Positions 24,901 through 35,312 of a stretch of 64,000 bases of DNA are shown piece by piece; position 1 is the first letter of the stretch, and every line of letters starts with the position of its first letter. Below the pieces are notes generated by a model that had not been told where the DNA came from, did not search any database, and saw only the letters and a list, made by a program, of their open reading frames with translations. The stretch comes from Parelaphostrongylus tenuis (Eukaryota; Nematoda; Chromadorea; Rhabditida; Metastrongylidae), in the NCBI GenBank assembly GCA_019055375.1, contig JAHQIW010003923.1, positions 186,001 to 250,000 on the forward strand, given 5' to 3'. The position numbers were made by a program, and so were the translations under genes.

Positions 24901-27900
24901 CCATAATTGCTGCTCTCCTTTCTTTAAGGTTATCTTTTATCGCTTGTCTGCACGTTTCGCAAGTTCTGACGTAAAGTTTCGGTTGCCTGTAGCTCGTGCG
25001 ATTCCACCTTAACGTATCAGCTCGAGTGTCTGCGGAGACAAGCGTCTCTTCGTGAACTTAAGACTCTCGGCTTTCATAGCGCTAACGTGTAGATATTCAA
25101 CGAGTCGATCGCATTCTTCGTCGATGTTGTCGACAACGGTATCTTCCCAAGAGAGGACTAATGATTTGAACACATCCCAGTTTATGGTAGTTCTGGGACT
25201 TCGTTGTTTGAATTTAGCTGCGTTCTCTTCCTCTCCTCGAAAAACGGAACGTGGCACGAAGGAGGCGATGGTCTGATCCCGTGTAGAACTTAGGAACAAC
25301 AGCGACATCGGTCAGGCAAAACCTTCGGTCACCAAATTTGGTCTATTTCGTTATGGTACTCTCCATTGAGAGACTCTCACGTGCATTGCTGAGAAAGAGG
25401 CCTTTGGAATTGCGAGTTGCGATGGATGGTTTGGGTCGTCATGATAAACTCAGATAGTCTCTCACGCTGTTCACTCCATTCTAGTCTGTGGGTCCCTATG
25501 TGACGTTATTCAGACGTTCTTTTAGGGGGCGTTTAATTTTTGCGTTGAAATCTCCGACAATGACCTTGAACAGTGTAAGTTCTTTTCTGAAGAACTTTTC
25601 GAGGTCCATATAGAACGCTTCGACTTCGTCTTCGTCATAGCTTGATGTTGGTGAGTAAGCAACGAAGATGGTCAAAGCCGGTATAGAACCGCATCGTTTC
25701 AACGCAGTCGTTCGATACGGGTTGTTAGTTGTTCAAACAAATCGATGTTTATGGTCATAATCAATTTGACGAAGCGCCGCCGACACCTCTGCTATCGCAT
25801 GTTCCAAGGAACAGCTCTTCTCCGGTGTCATAAACAGCGTGAAAAGGATGGCGCCTTCTCGTCTCAGAAAGGCCCATGACGTCGTACCTTATTCTTCTTG
25901 CTTGACTCAATAGATCTTCTACAGCGGATTCCTGAGCAAGGGTTCTTGCGTTGTAGCGTCATTTTAGTCCGTTTCAATCTTAGCAGCCTAGTTCGGCCCT
26001 GGGATTTTAGCAGCCTCTTCGTACTCGTCCTACCTGCACTGCCCTACCAATGACTCTTTCGGGGTCAGTGGGATGAGGCCCATATTTGCTATTGTTTTTG
26101 GCATTTTGATACCCAACGTGTAGCTTGCCAGGCTTCAAACGTGGGGGCTGGGTACTCACGAGTAGCTTGCCAGTCGTTCTCGGAGGAGCGGAGGGGCTCA
26201 TTTGTTGGAGGCGACTCCTGACCGCCTCCTATGTGCTTCCCAGCCGCATGATTGTAGGCTTTTGGCCGACGTGACTCGTAGAAATAAAGTTTTAGTCAAG
26301 TCGGCTCTGCAGAAGCAGGGTAGCTCACCCCTGAATCTATGTGCGTCTTTGGGAAGCACACGGTCGCTTTTGGTTCGCGTTTATCCCCTCTCCACCACCT
26401 GGAGACGCGCCACGTGCCGTCGCGACTAACCGGGCGGGATCTCTCAAAGAGGGACGTCCGTGGTCTTTGGCTTACATAGTTAAATTTCAATATCTCATAG
26501 ACTTTCTGCCAAATAACAAACACTTAACTCATCATTGAAAGGACTTTTTTCAAACTTTTTCCAAAAGAATGATAACGTTCAACTGTCCAGAAAATCTTTG
26601 CATTTGAAAATGATTCCTGTCGTAGGCAACCGCATCTCGTGAATTGTGTGCGAGTCTCAAGGTTTCTTGTAGAAAAAGCCTATTCCATCAAACTTTTGAT
26701 ATGCGTTCAACAGCTGAAATCAAGTGATTTTGAACAATGCATTTTAATTCTCCAATAGCTTGCTTTTTTAAGCTATAACAAAAGAAACAACATTTTGTCT
26801 CACATTTAGAGATTTCCCGTCGCATAACGTTTTATCTATAAAAAGTCAATAACCGTCCGATAACGAAAATCTCAGCAATTTCATAGACGCAGTCGATTCT
26901 GAAAAGACTCCATAGAGCGCTGTAACAGACAAAAGAAGTCTGAGTTTTGCACCCGAAAGAGTGGTATCTCACTACAATGGCCCCGCGTCCCCGCACTTTT
27001 TGCGATATATCGATTGACTGCGGACTGCGATACGTGATCTTCTTTTAACTGCTACAGCTCAACAAGGAGTTGTTTTCGAAGGCAAAGTTGCTAGGGGAAT
27101 AGTCAAGATTTAAGCTATCGAAAAATTTTTTAGAGGTCTAGTGGAAATGCTTTGTTTAGCAAGAAATGCTTGATTGTGGAAGATAATTTTATTTTTTTGT
27201 CAATAGAGCACATTGATGAAAGCATTTTGACAACTAAGTGTACCTTCAGATTCAAAGAGATTTCAGCTACTACGCATTTTTTGGAGCTCTTACTGGATCA
27301 GAAAAGCGTTTCTTCCAAGAGATCAGATCAAGATGTGGACATCAAGAGTGATCCAAAATCTGAAATCTAATATTTTTTTGGCCATTAAAGAGTTACAAAG
27401 AGCCCTTCCCAGAAATAAGTGCATTATTAGCTTTTCCAGGATATCCTCCATGTAAAGATTAGAAAATGCTCACGAAAAAAAAAACTTTTTCCGACGAGTA
27501 ATGCTTGATTGTGAAACAAAATCTTATTTTGACTGTTGTAGCACAAAAACAGGCCTCTTAAGGAGTAGAATACTCTGTTCAAATCTACTAAATTCTGGTT
27601 ATCGAATAGTTACTAAAGCTTCTCACAGAGGTGAAAATATGTTTTTACCAAGAGCTCAAACAAGGTGAAGGAAACGGAAAGGAGCCGTTACACCTCTGTC
27701 TCTTTTTCGTATACCGTAGCTCTGAGCAAAGAATTCGAGTAAAATTACGCATTGATATGAGAAATTGGAATCTGGAGTGCAGTAATGATAAAAAGAATGT
27801 TGATAATTATCGATAAAGTGTGAACTCACGAAATAAGCAGCACTATTTTGACGAACTACACTATTTTGACGAACTATTGATTATTATCCTGGTAAAGATA

Positions 27901-30900
27901 GATTTGATCTATTTGTCCGTAAGTTTCAATTAGCTGTCATGGAAATGTTTTATAAAGGTTCTAAATATAGCCTTTCCAAAAATACTTGGTTTTCCCTTTG
28001 AATGTGTTGATTTTGAATGGAAGTATGACGTTTTTTGATGGAAATAACCTTATTGAATTATGATCTATCATGTCCGTCCATTTATCCATACAAAAATCTC
28101 ACTTGTTGGCGAAAAAAGTATAAATTTTATTGAAAAACTACTAGACCAACCTTGGAGCAGGTGTCGGCCGCCTCTCTTCGTAACCGTCCGAGCCGCCCTC
28201 CAGCCGAAAAAAAGCGTCGTCCGCGAAGGGACGCTTAAGGAGCTCTGGGAATATCTTTCAAGATAATTACCGTACCAGAGGGCCAAATATTGATTTTCTA
28301 GAGCTATAGTGGGTCAGCAATCTTGGAAGACTACTGTCATAGTTAAAGAGTTTGTCAGATTTCTGCTCTACCGTGATGCCTTCTATTCGTTTTTCGATCG
28401 TGAGATCGAAGCTCACCAAAACGATATCGACTACGGCGTCAATGAATACAAGGACTATGTTGAAGCTTTTTTGAAGGAGAAAAGACGTCGAGAAGCAAAC
28501 GGTGACAATGACTCGTTCAGGTAGATTTGAAACTTCAGAGACTCTTGAGTTGTTACCCTGTAATTCACAGTTTTGCAGCCACATACAACTGCAAAATATG
28601 TGTCTAGACTTGTGGTTCGCAGGTCTGGAAACCACTTCGAACACACTTTCATGGGGGTGGTTTACCTGCTTAATAATCTGCACGTACAAGTGAGTGTAAT
28701 TTTACATGTTTTCAACAGCAATCATTTACTTAAATTGATTAGAAGTGACCACGAAAGGCCTTTTTAGTGTGAATCAAAAAGTTAATGAAAATGGTTTGAC
28801 GTGCCAAACATATCTATTCAAACGTCCGCACGACACATTGTGATCAGGTAGACGAGTACTGATAAAGAGTTTGGTTTTGCCACTATGCATCCACATGCGG
28901 CAGTTACCATAGAAAGAACAGATAGGTTGAGGTGGGAAGTATTCGACAAACCTCGGAGACTCTCCTGCGTCTGCATTACAACCAAGCAGTTATGTGCAGC
29001 AACTAGTTCTGTTTGATTTAAACTCTCTTGAATACCACCACCAGATAGTCTTCCAGAAGTGTTTATAGAATTTACTTAATAAGGAATCTGAAGTGTAACC
29101 ACGGTCAGTTGGTCTTCCCAAAGTGCTCGCAGAGTTCTTTCGAAATACGTACCGATCATTAACTGAAATAATCCTTCTATTTGAATCTTCTTAACAGCGT
29201 AGCTGTGTGGGCGTTGTTTTCTTCTGATGAGAAAAGGGTGTGGATCGTGACTTCCAGATGAGGAAGTTATTTACGTCTCTGTTTTTGCCAAATCTGTAGT
29301 ATAATTCGAGTATTGCGATTGTCATACTTTTTATGACACTTAGTGATATCTTCTAAATGGCTTTGCGAGCATGAGAGCGGCATTATTTCGACCATTTTCT
29401 TGCCATGTTGTTTCCAAGTATTAATCTGTCTATGAAATAGTGTACGTATTTTTAAATGATAACTCACACATTCCATGTCATTTGAATTAGATCTGTCAAA
29501 GTATGGTTAGGTATTAATCTGTTCTTGCTTAAATCTTTTACGGAGATGACAAAGAATCTTTGGAATTGGATTGTTCGTGAATTTATATTATTACGCGTAG
29601 AACGTTTTCTCATTTTGTGACTAATCCCATCTGCCTCTGCAAGCAGATTGCGAGAGAGCGCTGGGGGATGGTGTCAAGCGAGTTAATACTTCCTAGTAGA
29701 CAACATCACTACCAATCCGCTCTCACTTTCCCATTTGTGCATTGGATTTTTCTTCTCATTTCGAAATATGCTGGTTTATCTCCCTCGATCCAAGTCTCAC
29801 ATAACAAATTCATAAAAGGCTTGTTTGTGAGCTTATATCCTAAGTAATCAAAGGACGAGACTAATTTGCTTCCTATATTCCACTAGCACGACGCGTGATC
29901 ACTATCTGCTAAAATGTTTCCAGCGATTCTTGCATTCACCTCATTTTCACGCGTTTGTGCTTGACCTCAAACACTTCGATAGTTGATCCGGCTGCTGCTT
30001 CAGAACAATGTGTTCTTCATTGATGTCTTAAGGTGCTAACCAAGGTGATTCTTCCATGCTTTTGAACATAGTCAGTTAATTATTTTTTTTAGTCGGGAGA
30101 GAATGTTCAATAAGGAGTTGGACCGAGTCCTCGCTTTCTGATACACTGCATTCCTAACCACTTCGCTATTCCTTCCATCATTTGTGTAAATAGATTTTTA
30201 AGTTGTATGTCGACGTACAGTGATAAATCCCAGTCTGGCTCCAAATTTCCAGAAAACTACACAAAGACTTGTTGCTTCATCTGTGGGAAATTTTTTAATT
30301 CATCAAGGACACATCTGATTCGCTGCCTTCACTGCTAACATGCTGATATTGCTTTCCGATTATGATAACATTCTCTTAACACATTGGCGATAGGATCTGA
30401 GTGGTCTGATTTGACAGGTGATCAGCAAAGCCTCCGTTACAAAAGTGGCATTAGAGAAGTATTTTTTGAAAAGAAAATGACAGTTTTACCATTTGGTTAA
30501 TTTATTACAGTTCCTTCGCACTTGTTTCTTTGTAGAAATAATCACGACTTTGTGAATAATGTGTCATATAAAATGTGGAAATCGCCTTTAAGGACATTTT
30601 CTTCCGCCATAACATGCCAAAAACGTATGCTTGTGATTACAGCAGAGAATATACTAAATCGAATCAAAATTCAAGGGTTGAAGCCAAGAACATATGCGGA
30701 TGCTGACACAAACAGCTGTTATCTTTTGTAGTTCAAAAGATATAATTTATGGCTAGATTTATAGTAAGATGGTAGTAGTTTGCTTCAACGGTTCAACAAT
30801 TTGAACTCTGGTGTTAATATATCGAATTCGTTCCTGATAGAGAAGAACCTTAGGTACAAGGTAGACTGAACTTCCTCAAATATAGTAGTTCCACACTCAA

Positions 30901-33900
30901 AAAATCAGTAAAACAACGGCAGATGTTATAATTCATATATATGAAATCAAACTGATTAATACAGTGCTACTCAGATTTCAAATTGACATGAAGCAACGCA
31001 TGTCCTTCAACGTGGAGAATCTATATCATTGCAGGAAAAAATGCACATGGAAATGAACAGCGTAATCGGATCTAATCGTCTGATCACGATGTCGGATAGG
31101 AATAACCTCCCCTATACAAATGCTGTGATCAATGTGTGGTATTTTACTACTAGCATAAACTTTTGGTACAATCCCGTTACCCGCAATCATTTTCAATCCT
31201 CTGGAGTAACGCGATCTCCGCTTTTTTGAAGTCTTAGTAGTCATTCAATAGCTTAAGTCTAGACATATTTAAAGATTTATATTATTTCTCAAATGGCTTT
31301 TTCATTGTACTGTCGCGCAAAAATGATATTATATTGTGCACTAGTCGCGTCTTTCTCTTAATAGAGCTTCTCCTGAAGATTTTAGTATCACCTGAAAGCT
31401 TAATTTCCGATAAATATGATAGTGTGCATGGTTTCCGAAAGATATTTGATTATGTCTCACATTTGGAGTCATCATCTTTTCGCGATAATTTATCTATCGC
31501 GCAGCGCAATTTTGTCACTTAATTTAGGATTTTTTCGCGCTTTGGAAAAGAAAGCTTTGGAAAGAAAGCTCTTTATACTATATCTGACATTCCAATTTTC
31601 GTGCACACATTCATCTTATGCTTTTCATGCATAGGCCTAGACTAAGCAGTAGTCATATTTGGCAGTACGAAATGGAGGTGTATTTACACCTATAGAACAT
31701 AGAGCACGATTTTTTCAACAGATCTGATACGGAAAAGCTAAAAACTCCAAATGGAACGTCCAACAAATCCTTCAAATAATGAGCCTTGTTGCGCCATCTC
31801 AAGGCTGCTTTGAGAACTGCACGCAGCACACAATGAGCGACGTGCGATGATCCGCGGAGAAGGTGAAAAGTAGTTATCTCTGGCTGCAGCGCATTGAGGA
31901 AGCTTCAGTCACCATGTGTAGAGTTGATTTTGTCAATATTCGAATCTTCGATTGATGCTACCGACTAAGAGAAAAGCTCTGTCTAGAAAAAAAAAGCGCT
32001 TTAAGTGTGAACTTGACATTATTATCGTCACAACTGCACATAGAAGAGCCCATCCATTGAATGATTGTCAAGACTAGAGAAGCAGAGAACGCGTTGTCCA
32101 CAGAGAGTTAAAAGTGATCACGGATAACGGAAAGGTTTTTTCAGATAGAAAGTGTTAGCTGGATTACACGGGTTGTCTCGTAATTTCCTTCGCATTAATA
32201 TAATATTCAGCTTTTTTTTGGATTTCAAATCGTGCTGTTGCCAAAAGGATGTGATTTATTGAAGAGTGTTTTAACAAACAATTGTATGTGACCGTTGCAC
32301 CATCGCTAGCCAACAAATGGAAATTAATGTACACGAGCACCTTATGTATTAACCGTCCATGACCACACTGCACTCGTGGCAATCTACGAATGCTTCACAT
32401 GCGAGCACAAATAGGACTTTTTCAGTTGGGTCTACTACCAGAACAAAACACACCACTTCTGGTCGCTGTTTGCTGCGAAAATTCGTCAGCGCAACCAAAG
32501 CCCGAGTCCCATGCTCGACAGATTATGCTCTCGGCTTAGTGGCATTGGCAGGACGTGCTAGTCCGGGAACTGCTCACCAATAAGCAGGCAGTCAATGCCT
32601 ACATGTGTGGTAAACAACTGTGGAATTTGGCTGCAGTAGTGAGTGAGAAGCGCCCGAAACGACTCAAAGTCTCTCTCTCTCAGAGGTAACGTAGACCTCT
32701 CATAGCAAAGTCAACTTGTCGCATTCTGAATGTCTAGGTTGGAGCACGGTATCATGATTTCAAGTGCAAACAATTCAAAAGTGACTTCACCGACTTTTTC
32801 TAGCGCTTGTCTCGTTCATTCTGCGAAGTCATTGATTGCGTTGGTGATTGTAATGTTGATTAATTTATATCTTCATATGAAAAAGAATTGAACAAACAGA
32901 TAAGTCTAAAGGCAAAAGAATTTATGGGAATGCCCAGAACTTGAATGGTTGACGTATTATTAGCGGACATGCTATAGAAGCTACGAACCGATCGACCGCG
33001 TCACATATGTACTTTTTTATTAAAGGAAATTCAACGTATGGCCAATTTACTGCCGATGAATCTGCCCCATGAGACCACCTGTCCAGTTGAAGTGGGCAAA
33101 TGGAGTCTCCCAGCGCATACGGGAGTCATCGCTCAGATCAGTAACGTCCTTTACGATGATGAGGCAAGCACTTATTTACGTTTTTTTCCTTTTCCAGATG
33201 ACTGCTTAATTGTGGTGTCAGTGAGTGTGTGAAAAAAACCAGGCCTCACTTAGCTCACCTGTCTCACTTGCCATCCTGTCGATTGACAAGTGATTCAAGA
33301 GAGCTCCGGTGAAACTTCCAATCTTCCTCATCACGCGCAAGAATAGCAAATTGGGTATTCTACTCTGTACGGATTAGTGGAGTATCGTATTTCTCTTCTC
33401 AACTTTTCGTGTTGTATTTGACATCTCAAAGAACTCAGTCTTAAACGTCTTCAGTTCATCAGTTGTCACTAGGACGTAGTACGTGATGGGCCCACTTTGT
33501 TTTCGTTGCCCTGCGTGTAAAATTGTGTAATTGATTTTCGATCGTGAACAGGATCAAAACTTTGGGTTCATCGTTCGTTTACAAAATACGGGAATCTACC
33601 AGTGTCGATTTATCGACTGCCGTTCAAATATACCATAAAGTTCTCATCCTGCATAAACAGCAGTTAGGTATATAATACATATTCTAATGTAAGGATAATT
33701 GTTAAGTCGAAAAGGTAGGCAAGGAGTCGGGTGTTCTTTGTTCTTTTTGCTAGATCATCAATGTTTTCAAAAAAATCTCAATCCACATGCTTCTTCTTGC
33801 TCATCTCTTCTCCGGAGCTCAGTCGATGACCATATGAGTTCATCACTTAAACAGTTGTTTATATAGACTTCACTCAAAATAGTGATAATCTGACAACATA

Positions 33901-35118
33901 ATAACATATTTAAGCTTGTTATGGAGTCTGATACGGCGCTTATACAGTGCTAGACAAGCGAATATTTTGCGCTTCCACGCACCATAGTAGCTCACCTCTG
34001 TTCAAGCGGACCTTTGAGGCCAACCTCTCATATAAAGGCTATCATTATACAATTTTTGTTAAAATCGGTCAACTTTTTTTACTCCTAGCCGGTGCTTGTT
34101 GTTCTAAGAATGATGACATCACCACAGCGGGATAGTGTAATAATTGTAGATTAATGGTCTTCACTTCCATGTAATCCCAGTCAAATGTTCGCTACGTTAG
34201 TTTCCGCGTCTGCCATCTATGTCAATCCTACAAAGTACGTATTAAGTCGATACTTTGTAGGATTGACAAGCCAATGAAGTCAAAATGCTTTTGCCTAATG
34301 CAACAACTGGATGAGTGCGCAGTAGTAGCAATTTTCACGAGCAGTTACAAAGGTGGAAAAGCAAAATTTCATTGTCGGTTAATCGCTGAAGTTCCACAAA
34401 TTTCTCGCGGATTGAGCTTTCTGTTGCCAGCGGCTTCTTTTCTTTGTGGATGTTCTATAAGGTGTATATGTTGACTTCTGTTGAGCATTTAAATACGCAC
34501 ACTCGATGGAGCGCTAGTTAATCATGTGTCCATTCCTCTGAAAAAAATTTCCCAATGGAACCATTGGATTAGCACAATGACTTCTATCGTTTTAAACTCA
34601 TTTTGCACTGCAATCTCAATTTTCAATTGATAAGCTTCAAGAATCTAATCCACGTACCGAAAAACATTAAACTAGCACCACGTATACGCCAACCTTTTGA
34701 CTTTTTATGACAATGCTGTTTAGGTATTTCCCTCTCCACTTACTTTCGATCCATCTAGATTCATTGATGACAATGGAAAGCTGAAGAAGGTATTGACCGG
34801 ATAAAATAAACCTCTCAGGTAATGGTGCTTAGAAATTGTTAAGGTGGAAGAACTCATTCCGTTTTCGATCGGGAAACGACAATGCCTCGGAGAAGCATTG
34901 GCGAGAATGGAACTATTCCTATTCACTGCTAACCTTCTCAATAGATTTGAGGTTCAGAAAACTTCTAACGATTTTTGCTTTCACAAATTGCTGAATCAAT
35001 GATCAAATTTTAGCTTTCATGCGTTAGAGCGGGTGAATCTCCCAGCATGAAGAAGTCCTTTGGAACTACAGCACAGCCACATCCATATCGATGTATGGTA
35101 AAAACGAGATTTGAGTGA
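12849..35118 (+). CDS. CYP33-like cytochrome P450, 14 exons (frame break in exon 9)
   Basis: Predicted ER-anchored haem-thiolate monooxygenase of the CYP2 clan, closest by eye to nematode CYP33. Exons: 12849-12930, 13207-13323, 16787-16903, 19837-19949, 20029-20097, 20188-20253, 20319-20455, 28359-28520, 28579-28689, 31035-31133, 33026-33163, 34724-34789, 34844-34951, 35014-35118. Junction phases agree everywhere except across exon 9. Landmarks are an N-terminal membrane anchor, a proline hinge (LLPPGPTPLP), the C-helix WRDHRRF, the I-helix AGLETTS, the ExxR of the K-helix (EIQR), and the haem loop [10 protein letters not shown] with ligand Cys at 34883-34885. The length would be about 496 residues, usual for the family. 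The exons total 1,490 nt, one short of a multiple of three. The missing base lies in exon 9 and is also missing in the second copy, so the gene may be non-functional. Intron 7 holds a 3.3-kb RTE insertion. Confidence 0.88.
13207..13323 (+). CDS. P450 exon 2: hinge and A-helix
   Basis: Preceded by TTCAG and followed by GTAAAA. Encodes [16 protein letters not shown], then [14 protein letters not shown], the conserved substrate-channel entry and beta-1 region of CYP2-clan enzymes. Phase 1 at both ends. Confidence 0.9.
   Translation, partial: VPLRCRLSATFMYYCGTNLVIVRLKCIANNTVLSIHSG
13824..14966. repeat. pair of imperfect fold-back repeats in P450 intron 2
   Basis: About 13830-13980 is repeated in inverted orientation at about 14050-14205. 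A related block at about 14590-14680 is inverted at about 14868-14966. Common landmarks are TTATGGGC or TAATGGGC, then TACACGTGTTTCGG-like and CTTACAGT-like motifs. Similar sequence recurs at about 33920 and 56620. This looks like a fold-back or MITE-like family with diverged arms; no coding capacity was seen. Confidence 0.55.
16456..16528 (+). pseudogene. tRNA-like sequence with degenerate anticodon arm
   Basis: A 7-bp acceptor stem (GCGTCAG with CTGATGC, one G-T pair), a 4-bp D stem with the A box TAGTGCAACGG, and a perfect 5-bp T stem with the loop TTCGAGT all fold correctly. Between the D and T arms only 21 nt remain, and they do not form an anticodon stem, so no isotype can be assigned. 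It is either a tRNA pseudogene or the head of a second tRNA-derived SINE family in P450 intron 2. Confidence 0.6.
16787..16903 (+). CDS. P450 exon 3: B-helix to B-C loop
   Basis: Preceded by TTTTCAG. Encodes [20 protein letters not shown] followed by [10 protein letters not shown], matching the region before the C-helix in CYP33-type proteins. Phase 1 at both ends. It is the last exon outside the duplicated segment. Confidence 0.9.
19837..20455 (+). CDS. P450 exons 4-7: C-helix to G-helix
   Basis: Four short exons: 19837-19949, 20029-20097, 20188-20253 and 20319-20455. The first carries WRDHRRF, whose Trp and Arg contact the haem propionates in this family, then [14 protein letters not shown]. 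The third is [20 protein letters not shown], a CYP2-clan hallmark. All splice sites are GT-AG and the phases agree. The corresponding region of copy B has a stop in the C-helix. Confidence 0.92.
20780..21720 (-). mobile_element. old RTE LINE relic in P450 intron 7
   Basis: Segments resemble the 3' end, the reverse-transcriptase C-terminus and the 5' region of the RTE element at 23134-26465, in the same order but with most of the ORF missing. For example, the stretch starting AAAGGTGGGCAC near 21160 matches that near 23620, and the stretch near 21550 matches that near 26220. A matching relic sits in copy B, so the insertion predates the segmental duplication. Confidence 0.7.
23192..24640 (-). 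pseudogene. RTE reverse transcriptase and C-terminal tail (broken ORF)
   Basis: Contains the finger motif [13 protein letters not shown] (about 24620), [20 protein letters not shown] (about 24440), and the palm motif [20 protein letters not shown] with the catalytic Asp pair (about 23960). After that come [32 protein letters not shown] and a tail ending [14 protein letters not shown]. Frameshifts lie near 24460 and 23710, and between 24260 and 24020. Its sequence is the obvious parent-type for the relics at 7.2, 20.8, 33.2 and 36.4 kb. Confidence 0.9.
25009..25960 (-). pseudogene. RTE endonuclease domain (broken ORF)
   Basis: Encodes, across frame changes, the AP-endonuclease-like domain. 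It starts with a [13 protein letters not shown] motif and [13 protein letters not shown] (25930-25840), then [20 protein letters not shown] and IVGDFNAKI (25670-25510), the GDFNA metal-binding motif. A linker follows with [20 protein letters not shown] (about 25180). The domain nicks the target DNA during insertion. It is interrupted near 25500 and 25730. Confidence 0.88.
26474..28358. other. 3' part of P450 intron 7; AT-rich, no gene
   Basis: Conserved with copy B (about 49890-51790) but non-coding. A motif around AATGCTTGATTGTG followed by a T-rich stretch occurs twice (about 27165 and 27508). At 28136-28250 there is a short GC-rich block in otherwise AT-rich sequence, also kept in copy B. 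Confidence 0.6.
28359..28520 (+). CDS. P450 exon 8: G to I helix linker
   Basis: Preceded by TTTGTCAG. Encodes [40 protein letters not shown], the usual charged segment before the I-helix. I chose this acceptor rather than an upstream one because only it keeps the phase (2 to 2) and the family alignment. In copy B the exon has lost one base near its 3' end. Confidence 0.9.
28579..28689 (+). CDS. P450 exon 9: I-helix, with one base missing
   Basis: Preceded by TTTTGCAG and followed by GTGAGT. The first part encodes [20 protein letters not shown], holding the oxygen-activation motif AGLETT. The second part is clearly [12 protein letters not shown], but one frame away: a base is missing at about 28652-28657 (ATGGGGGTGG). 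Exon length is 111; 112 would be needed. Copy B has the same length (ATGGGGATGG). If translated as is, the protein would leave frame right after the I-helix. Confidence 0.88.
31035..33163 (+). CDS. P450 exons 10-11: J, K and K' helices
   Basis: Exon 10 (31035-31133) encodes [20 protein letters not shown] and ends AVIN. Exon 11 (33026-33163) starts EIQR, the ExxR salt-bridge motif of the K-helix, and ends LYDDE. Exon 10 is flanked by TTGCAG and GTGTGG. Exon 11 is followed by GCAAGC rather than GT, so intron 11 appears to be a GC-AG intron; the reading frame and family alignment both demand this boundary. Confidence 0.9.
32290..32765 (+). mobile_element. mariner-type transposase relic in P450 intron 10
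   Basis: Frame-broken blocks resemble a mariner transposase in order: a region with [17 protein letters not shown] followed by [20 protein letters not shown], then [11 protein letters not shown], then a short GWSTVS match where mariner has the PPYSPDL region. Stops interrupt every frame. The relic is shared with copy B (about 54970-55460), so it predates the duplication. The terminal inverted repeats could not be identified. Confidence 0.55.
33240..33850 (-). mobile_element. RTE LINE relic in P450 intron 11
   Basis: Matches the 3' part of the RTE element at 23134-24000, with many indels. Landmarks include a stretch starting AAGGTAGGCAAGGAGTCGGG (about 33710) that parallels the one at about 23620. 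Present in copy B at about 55920-56530, so it is older than the duplication. Confidence 0.68.
34221..34267. repeat. perfect 17-bp stem hairpin in intron 11
   Basis: GTCAATCCTACAAAGTA at 34221-34237 pairs perfectly with 34251-34267 around a 13-nt loop. In copy B (56898-56944) the outer 14 bp of the stem are kept, although loop and inner stem changed. It could be the ends of a tiny MITE remnant or a transcribed stem-loop; nothing here distinguishes these. Confidence 0.75.
34724..35118 (+). CDS. P450 exons 12-14: haem-binding loop and C-terminus
   Basis: Exon 12 (34724-34789) is [20 protein letters not shown]. Exon 13 (34844-34951) holds the haem signature [19 protein letters not shown], with all invariant positions present. 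Exon 14 (35014-35118) encodes [20 protein letters not shown] and ends at TGA 35116-35118. A longer read-through of exon 13 to 35000 is open, but the spliced form matches the family C-terminus and keeps phase 0, so I prefer it. Confidence 0.93.
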
Positions 35119-35134
35119 TTTCTCATAAAAATAC

Positions 35135-35140
35135 AATAAA
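35135..35140 (+). promoter_or_regulatory. poly(A) signal of the P450 gene
   Basis: AATAAA lies 17 bp after the stop codon. In copy B the same place reads AATAGA. The short distance implies a very short 3' UTR, as is common in nematodes. Confidence 0.6.
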
Positions 35141-35169
35141 ATTATCGTTCCTTATACTTTATCTTTATA

Positions 35170-35312
35170 CTTCTAGATGATTGGGCAATTATTGTCCATA
35201 AACGTATGGCACTGTCGGTGTTTTTGATGACATCCTTGATAACTCTGCTTGTTAATATGGCATCGTATATGGCTGCAGAAATGATGACCTACGCTGTAAT
35301 TTTTTTCTGAGA
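35170..35312 (+). pseudogene. unrecognised hydrophobic ORF fragment, copy A
   Basis: The frame encodes DDWAIIVHKRMALSVFLMTS followed by LITLLVNMASYMAA, a probable membrane segment. It is matched in copy B (57879-58130) by NDWAIIIYKRVALSVFFMTS with the same flanks. Copy A is preceded by TTCTAG, which could be a splice acceptor. I cannot name the family. It may be an exon of a gene lying between the P450 and the SCP gene, or a decayed remnant. Confidence 0.35.

Larger units (their letters stand above)
23134..26465 (-). mobile_element. RTE-clade non-LTR retrotransposon, near full length
   Basis: A 3,332-bp element flanked by perfect 8-bp direct repeats TTTGGCTT (23126-23133 and 26466-26473). 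The corresponding place in copy B (about 49860-49890) has no insert. On the minus strand it has a 5' region, an apurinic-type endonuclease, a reverse transcriptase and a C-terminal tail. The 3' end carries a short repeat (ACAGGTGATACAGGTG), typical of RTE elements. The size matches full-length RTE. Stops and frameshifts break the ORF into at least seven pieces, so this copy cannot move by itself. Confidence 0.95.
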
